This document shows, one piece after another, positions 7,299 to 11,660 of a stretch of DNA of 11,660 bases (positions are counted from its first letter, which is position 1; each line of letters begins with the position of its first letter). The translations under genes were made by a program, and so were the position numbers. Under the pieces are notes generated by a model that was given only the letters and a program-made list of their open reading frames with translations, was not told where the DNA came from and searched no databases. Source of the stretch: Flavobacteriales bacterium (GTDB lineage Bacteria > Bacteroidota > Bacteroidia > Flavobacteriales > UA16); assembly GCA_018700255.1 (NCBI GenBank), contig JABISU010000283.1, forward strand, positions 1-11,660, given 5' to 3'.

Positions 7299-9335
7299 AT
7301 GGGTAAATATCTTTTAACTCTTGCAGTACTTTTTACTGCAGGTCATATCTCTATTAACCTTTCAGCCCAAACAGTTTTAGAGACCGTCCATATCGAAGCC
7401 TACCGATTAAGCACTCCTGAAGCTTTAATTACCGGAGCTTTACACATAGTCGATTCATCATCTATACACAGTTTTGCGGCTCCCGATTTAAGCAATGCAT
7501 TAAATGGTATTCCTGGAGTAAAGATGGAAACCCGAGGCGACGGAGGATCGAGAAGACTCCACGTACGTGGATCAGCTCTGCGTTCACCTTACTCAGTCAG
7601 AAACACAATGCTTTTTTATGATGGTTTCGTTCTAACTGAGGCAGATGGCAACTCGCCTTTAGAGTGGATAGACCCCGATCTTGTGCAATCTTTAAGTCTT
7701 GTGTCAGGACCTGCAGCAGCTTCATTCGGTGGAGCTTATGGAGGCGCTTTAAATATTTATACCCCTAGCTTCACAAAGTCTGCAACTCACGCATGGGTTC
7801 ATGCTCAAACAGGAACGACAGGAAATAAAGACTTGGGGGTTAATACACGCATTTCGACTGGTGTTGATGTTGGGTTTGAAAATATGGGGTTGAGCATCTC
7901 AGCAATAATGACTGACAACCCTGGGTATAGAACGTGGGAGTGGAATAACAAGACTCAGTTAAATTTACGATTTAAATACTACGATAAAGCTGGAGGAATT
8001 CACTCTATAGTGGCTGGACACTTTGATGGAGACTGGGCTTTACCTGGTGCAATCAAACAATCACAAGTTGACACACTACCTACAGCTTCTCCTGGCGCGG
8101 ACTACAATGCTCATGTGGCTCGACTCAGAGATATTGCTGGATATAAATTCGAAAAGACATTTATCAATGGTTGGGAATTATCGACTTCACTGCTAGGTCG
8201 CTTCACTTCAAAGACTAACCCATACGGGACCTCGCAGTTTTATAAGGGATATAAAGAAGAATCTGGATCGGGCTACAGTCTACTCGCTTCAGCAGGGAAG
8301 AATATTTACAAAGGCGTTGTTTGGACATTTGACTTTGAAATGTCTGTCATGCACCTTAACGATGAAATTCAAATCACTGAGTGGGAAGCTGAACCTTCTC
8401 CCCTCACAGTCATAATTCCGATGCGTTACGATCTGACAATGAATGCGCAGCAAAATTTTGTAAGCACCAGTTGGGTTGCTACTCGCTTCAACAACTTCCG
8501 CATTGAAGGCCAAATAGGTCTAAGCAATCGCTCGCGCAGCATTTCAGGCTCACTTTATACAGACAATATATCAACACCACATTTTAGCGAAATAACTCAC
8601 AATACTATACTACCAAGAATTGGAGTAAGTTGGGAAGTTGCTCCGGGATACTCGCTATTTGCTCAAGCTTGCACAGGGTTTAGCGACCCCACAGCTTTCG
8701 AACTCGTTAACCCAGAGGATGGACAAATCAGCGACCTTGATAGCGAGTCCGCTTTCGGAATGGAAATGGGCTTTCGTGCTAGACTTTTTGACCAAGTCAA
8801 GATTGATTTTACCGCTTATCAATCGAGTGTTAATTCAGCAATTCTACAAGTTGTTCAAGAAAACGACGCAATAACTTTCGATAACATAGATGGCGGGCTT
8901 GTTATGAGTGGTTTAGAGCTTGAAATTGATTATATAATATCTGATCAAATTAACATCCGAGCATATGGATCACAGACACTTCATCACTTCGGAGAAGAAA
9001 CCGATCACACAGGCAATTCACTGCCAGGATCTCCTCGTACATCTGGGGGTATTCAATTAAACTCTAAATACTCTTGGGGAACTGTTCGTTTAAATACACG
9101 TCACATAGGAGAGACGCCTCTTAACAATGATGGTAGCAACGTTATGGATGCATATAACGTTATAGATGCTTCCGTGAGTTTAAACCTACCATACGATATG
9201 AGTTTAGAGCTTGGAACTCGAAACCTCTTAGATGCGAAATACTCTGCTTGGCCACAATTAAATGGAGTTTATGGGAAATTCTATAACCCTGCTCCGCCAA
9301 GAACTGCTTACCTGTCTCTTCGATGGAGTGTCTGA
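7299..9335 (+). CDS. TonB-dependent outer-membrane receptor, YncD/PqqU-like; candidate PQQ importer
   Basis: A 678-residue receptor with a signal peptide ending SAQ (about residue 24) and a possible TonB box near TVLETVHIEA. The plug lies at about 45-155: LSNALNGIPGVK, HVRGSALRSPYSVRN, LFYDG, SGPAAASFGGAYGGALNIYT. A 22-stranded barrel follows, with NLLDAKYS at 642-649 and GKFYNPAPPRTAYLSLRW at the end. It lacks the N-terminal carboxypeptidase-like domain of SusC receptors. Compared from memory with E. coli YncD (PqqU), it shares the plug pattern RG-x3-RS-x-Y-x2-R, a D-x-PG loop followed by P/A/Y residues, GF-x2-PT-x2-EL ahead of DGQ, and the terminal G[R/K][F/Y]Y-x-P-x-P-x-R block. The gene starts 3 bases after the PQQ dehydrogenase, so importing PQQ is an attractive role. 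A siderophore, cobalamin or other ligand remains possible; the receptor family call is firm, the ligand is not. Confidence 0.92.
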   Translation: MGKYLLTLAVLFTAGHISINLSAQTVLETVHIEAYRLSTPEALITGALHIVDSSSIHSFAAPDLSNALNGIPGVKMETRGDGGSRRLHVRGSALRSPYSVRNTMLFYDGFVLTEADGNSPLEWIDPDLVQSLSLVSGPAAASFGGAYGGALNIYTPSFTKSATHAWVHAQTGTTGNKDLGVNTRISTGVDVGFENMGLSISAIMTDNPGYRTWEWNNKTQLNLRFKYYDKAGGIHSIVAGHFDGDWALPGAIKQSQVDTLPTASPGADYNAHVARLRDIAGYKFEKTFINGWELSTSLLGRFTSKTNPYGTSQFYKGYKEESGSGYSLLASAGKNIYKGVVWTFDFEMSVMHLNDEIQITEWEAEPSPLTVIIPMRYDLTMNAQQNFVSTSWVATRFNNFRIEGQIGLSNRSRSISGSLYTDNISTPHFSEITHNTILPRIGVSWEVAPGYSLFAQACTGFSDPTAFELVNPEDGQISDLDSESAFGMEMGFRARLFDQVKIDFTAYQSSVNSAILQVVQENDAITFDNIDGGLVMSGLELEIDYIISDQINIRAYGSQTLHHFGEETDHTGNSLPGSPRTSGGIQLNSKYSWGTVRLNTRHIGETPLNNDGSNVMDAYNVIDASVSLNLPYDMSLELGTRNLLDAKYSAWPQLNGVYGKFYNPAPPRTAYLSLRWSV

Positions 9336-9349
9336 CTTCGACTTGAAAA

Positions 9350-11266
9350 TTAGTTTACAACAATCTCTACTCGGCGGTTAAGAGCTTTACCTTCTATCGT
9401 AGCGTTAGTACTAATGGGAACTTGATCTCCTCTACCTGAACTTGACAAACGATCCGCAGAAATCCCTGATGTTAGGAGAAAATCTACTACTGACTCTGCC
9501 CTATCCTCGCTGAGTTGAAGATTTGCTTTTGCAGAACCTATATTATCTGTGTGTCCAACTATTTCGACTGAAGTAGTAGGGTTAGAGTTTAACCATGAAG
9601 CGAGAAGAACTAAGTCTGTTTGGTACCCAATTTCAAGAATAGCGCTACCAGAATTGAAGCGTACAGCACTTAGAGATAAAGTTGCACCTGCATCTATATT
9701 CTTTAAACGCACTTCTACATTATAACTCTTGTTTTGCGAATCAATGGTAAACATCTCAGCTATGTTAAACATATACCCCTCACAAGAGACCTCAAAACTG
9801 TAACGCCCCTTAACGGGAAGTGGGAGGATGAATCCATCAAGAGATGTCTTTACAGAAGTTAGTACTGACCCCGTGTTGATGTCAACTAAATTTACTGAGG
9901 CAACTAAAGGCTTGCCTGTCAAATTATCGACTACAATGCCCGATAACGCATTTACCGAAATAGGACGAACTTCTTGAGGCAACTCTACACGTAATAGATC
10001 CAAATCTCCTGCATAATTTGATCTATCTGATGCGAAAATGGCAAAAACTCCGTCAGGCTCAACAATTAGACTATTCTCGTCATTGTGAGTATTTAATGGA
10101 TATCCTAGATTCTCCGGCTTTCCCCATTCACCATTGCTCTGCATTCTCGAAACAAAAATATCTAAGCCACCTAATCCGGGGTGTCCATTCGAACTGAAAT
10201 AGATGGTTTTCCCATCCGGGTGTAGGAATGGGGACTCTTCTTCATAAGGTGTGTTTATTTTCCCCGGCAAAGGGAAAGCTTTACCCCAAATTCTGTCTTC
10301 TCCTCGTACTGCCCCAAACAAATCGCTCCCTTTACCCCTAATGTGAAGTGCTCTTGCAAAAACTAAAAAATTTCCGTCTGAAGAAAGTGTAGGTTGGCTT
10401 TCCCAAGAATTTGAGTTGGGCGCACCGATATTTTCACCTAAAGACCAATATCCCGATTGAGTATCGTAATAACTCTCAAATAAATCGCAACTCCCAGCCC
10501 CAACTCTATCCCCAAAACCATCTCTTGGGGTTGCACAAGAAGTGAAGATTAAAGTCCTTCCATCGCCTGAAATACTAGATGCACCTTCATTGAATAAAGT
10601 ATTAATTCCTTTCAATGGACTGACTTCACTCCAGGCATCATCAATTAATGAAGAGCTGAAAAACTCCTCTTGGCCAGTGGGATTATTCCTACTTTTAATA
10701 AGTCTAGTAAAGACAATCTTATTACCAGAGAGCTCCATAGTGGGGAAATACTCCGGCCTAATACTATTTACATCTCCTTCTAAAGGTTTTATAATGCATC
10801 GAGACATTGGGGATTTGATAGACTTTATAGAAAACTCAAGTCCTGCCCTTACCCATTTATACTGTTTTAATTCCCGATGCTTTTTCACTACCATATCTAA
10901 AGCAGCTATTCCAGAATCGTAATCTCCAGATATCCAACAAAGCTCTGCCAGCTCTAACCAGCCTCTCTTGTATAAAGAATCATCAATATTCAATGCCTTT
11001 TTTAATTCTATAATAGCAATTGAATCTTGAGAGAGATCTCGATGAGTTTGAGCTAAAAGAAACCAAGCTAGCGCGTAGTTAGGTGATTTATTCACTGCTT
11101 TTTCTAATTCGGTTATTGTCTGCGAAAAATCTCTAACAGCATACGCATCCAAAGCTTTTTCATACGACCGCTGTGCGCTTCGAGAAACTTGCGCCGTAAC
11201 TTCCTCACTTGTAAGGCTGATAACTATCGCGGATAAAACCGTCAAAAACAAATTTAATTTTCTCAC
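9350..11266 (-). CDS. Periplasmic OmpA-family protein with TPR, PD40 and regulatory-like domains (PorE-like architecture)
   Basis: A 638-residue envelope protein expected to tether outer-membrane machinery to peptidoglycan. Domains in order: signal peptide (1 to about 25, EEVTAQ); TPR repeats at about 29-130 (for example SPNYALAWFLLAQTHRDLSQ); a PD40/WD40-like propeller at about 170-428 with repeats such as GDGRTLIFTS and DGKTIYFSSNGHPGLGGLDIF; a carboxypeptidase-regulatory-like beta-sandwich at about 440-510 (LSGIVVDNLTGKPL, GYMF); and an OmpA C-terminal domain at 535-638 with GHTDNIG, Asp574 and Arg589 in LSEDRAESV, the positions that bind diaminopimelate in relatives. The order matches T9SS component PorE, but there is no lipobox cysteine, so it may be a paralogue. 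The start is a GTG at 11266: a stop (TAA) lies four codons upstream and no ATG precedes the signal peptide. It converges on the receptor gene, with 14 bases between the two stop codons. Confidence 0.9.
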   Translation of the reverse strand: MRKLNLFLTVLSAIVISLTSEEVTAQVSRSAQRSYEKALDAYAVRDFSQTITELEKAVNKSPNYALAWFLLAQTHRDLSQDSIAIIELKKALNIDDSLYKRGWLELAELCWISGDYDSGIAALDMVVKKHRELKQYKWVRAGLEFSIKSIKSPMSRCIIKPLEGDVNSIRPEYFPTMELSGNKIVFTRLIKSRNNPTGQEEFFSSSLIDDAWSEVSPLKGINTLFNEGASSISGDGRTLIFTSCATPRDGFGDRVGAGSCDLFESYYDTQSGYWSLGENIGAPNSNSWESQPTLSSDGNFLVFARALHIRGKGSDLFGAVRGEDRIWGKAFPLPGKINTPYEEESPFLHPDGKTIYFSSNGHPGLGGLDIFVSRMQSNGEWGKPENLGYPLNTHNDENSLIVEPDGVFAIFASDRSNYAGDLDLLRVELPQEVRPISVNALSGIVVDNLTGKPLVASVNLVDINTGSVLTSVKTSLDGFILPLPVKGRYSFEVSCEGYMFNIAEMFTIDSQNKSYNVEVRLKNIDAGATLSLSAVRFNSGSAILEIGYQTDLVLLASWLNSNPTTSVEIVGHTDNIGSAKANLQLSEDRAESVVDFLLTSGISADRLSSSGRGDQVPISTNATIEGKALNRRVEIVVN

Positions 11267-11277
11267 GCTACGAATTT

Positions 11278-11660
11278 ATGAAAAGAATTGGCCTGCTTTC
11301 CGATACGCATAGCTTCCTTGACGAAAGAATTAAAAAACACCTGAAAGATTGTGATGAAATATGGCACGCAGGAGATATTGGGAATATTGATGTTACAGAT
11401 GAACTGTCAAAAATCGCTCCACTTCGTGCGGTGTACGGAAACATCGACGGTACAGAGTTACGTTCGACATTTTGTAAAAACCTACATTTTTCAATTGAAG
11501 GACTGGACGTTTTCATAACTCACATAGGCGGTCGACCACCTAGGTTCACTCCTGAAATTTCATCTTATCTTAAAACCATTAAACCTAATGTATTTATTTG
11601 TGGACACTCACACATACTTATAGCACAATTTTGTCCATCGTTTGGCGGTTTACACTTGAA
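11278..11660 (+). CDS. Metallophosphoesterase, YfcE/MJ0936 family, N-terminal part
   Basis: The first 127 codons of a small cytosolic calcineurin-like phosphoesterase, open to the right edge and so cut by the window. All metal-site motifs are present so far: SDTH (Asp9, His11), GDIG (Asp33), YGNID (Asn55), THIGG (His82) and CGHSH (His110, His112). Family members are about 160-180 residues, so some 40 residues are missing. Relatives hydrolyse phosphodiesters in vitro, and their physiological substrate is often unknown; I cannot say more for this one. The ATG at 11278 directly precedes the first beta-strand (KRIGLLSDTH), so it is well placed. It diverges from the envelope gene with only 11 bases between start codons, so its promoter probably lies inside that gene's 5' coding region. 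It has no evident functional link to the PUL. Confidence 0.93.
   Translation, partial: MKRIGLLSDTHSFLDERIKKHLKDCDEIWHAGDIGNIDVTDELSKIAPLRAVYGNIDGTELRSTFCKNLHFSIEGLDVFITHIGGRPPRFTPEISSYLKTIKPNVFICGHSHILIAQFCPSFGGLHL

Larger units (their letters stand above)
1..9335 (+). other. Probable operon: alpha-glucan PUL plus PQQ oxidation module
   Basis: Seven + strand genes follow one another with gaps of 4, 11, 6, 9, 67 and 3 bases. The first five (susC to amylase) are a standard alpha-glucan uptake locus; the last two add a PQQ dehydrogenase and a TonB receptor. The start of the unit and any regulator lie to the left of the window. The five-gene block is very likely one transcript; inclusion of the last two genes is less sure because of the 67-base gap. 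Confidence 0.6.

Noticed and set aside
9333..9352. Possible terminator between the convergent receptor and envelope genes
   Set aside because: Only 14 bases separate the stops; I find no stem above 3 base pairs and no T-run on either strand.
10542..10922. Plus-strand open frame of 126 codons inside the envelope protein gene
   Set aside because: It is antisense to the TPR/PD40 region, has no recognisable domain, and its composition looks like a shadow of the real gene.
11255..11262. TAATTTTC as a -7 promoter element (TAnnTTTG) for the phosphoesterase
   Set aside because: One mismatch in an AT-rich stretch and no TTG at the expected distance upstream; too weak to report.
11268..11516. Minus-strand open frame of 82 codons opposite the phosphoesterase
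   Set aside because: The + strand frame carries every metal-binding motif of the YfcE family, so the opposite frame is a shadow.

Overview
The window looks like chromosomal DNA from a member of the Bacteroidota, most likely a free-living Flavobacteriales-type bacterium. The reasons are a SusC/SusD pair at the head of a glycan gene cluster, a type IX secretion (T9SS) type A sorting domain on a secreted enzyme, a TPR/PD40/OmpA envelope protein, AUG starts in A/T-rich leaders without Shine-Dalgarno sequences, and moderately AT-rich, densely packed genes. The organism call is an inference from these family signatures; no rRNA or tRNA is present to test it.

Positions 1-5821 (+ strand) are the downstream part of an alpha-glucan polysaccharide utilisation locus (PUL). 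In order they hold the last 188 codons of a SusC-type TonB-dependent transporter, a SusD-like glycan-binding lipoprotein, a small DUF5004-like lipoprotein, a secreted protein built from two copies of one domain (probably surface glycan-binding), and an 809-residue lipoprotein alpha-amylase of family GH13 with a starch-binding-type N-terminal module. Gaps between these genes are 4-11 bases, so they almost certainly form one operon. Long alpha-glucan would be bound and cut at the surface and the oligosaccharides imported by SusCD.

Positions 5822-9335 (+ strand) continue in the same direction after a 67-base gap, with two genes 3 bases apart. The first encodes a PQQ-dependent sugar dehydrogenase with a T9SS C-terminal sorting domain. 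The second encodes a non-SusC TonB-dependent receptor whose plug and C-terminus resemble E. coli YncD/PqqU, a PQQ importer. The proposed reading is that an extracellular PQQ enzyme oxidises sugar, possibly glucose or maltose released by the amylase, and its neighbour acquires the cofactor PQQ. This is the most interesting hypothesis in the window.

Positions 9350-11266 (- strand) encode a large envelope protein (TPR, PD40 propeller, carboxypeptidase-regulatory-like domain, OmpA peptidoglycan-binding domain) with the domain order of the T9SS component PorE, but without a lipobox. It converges on the receptor gene with 14 bases between the stop codons. From 11278 to the right edge the + strand holds the start of a YfcE/MJ0936-type metallophosphoesterase; its ATG lies only 11 bases from the GTG start of the divergent envelope gene. 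There is no gene-free stretch above 300 bases, and I saw no RNA gene, CRISPR array, insertion sequence or convincing terminator.
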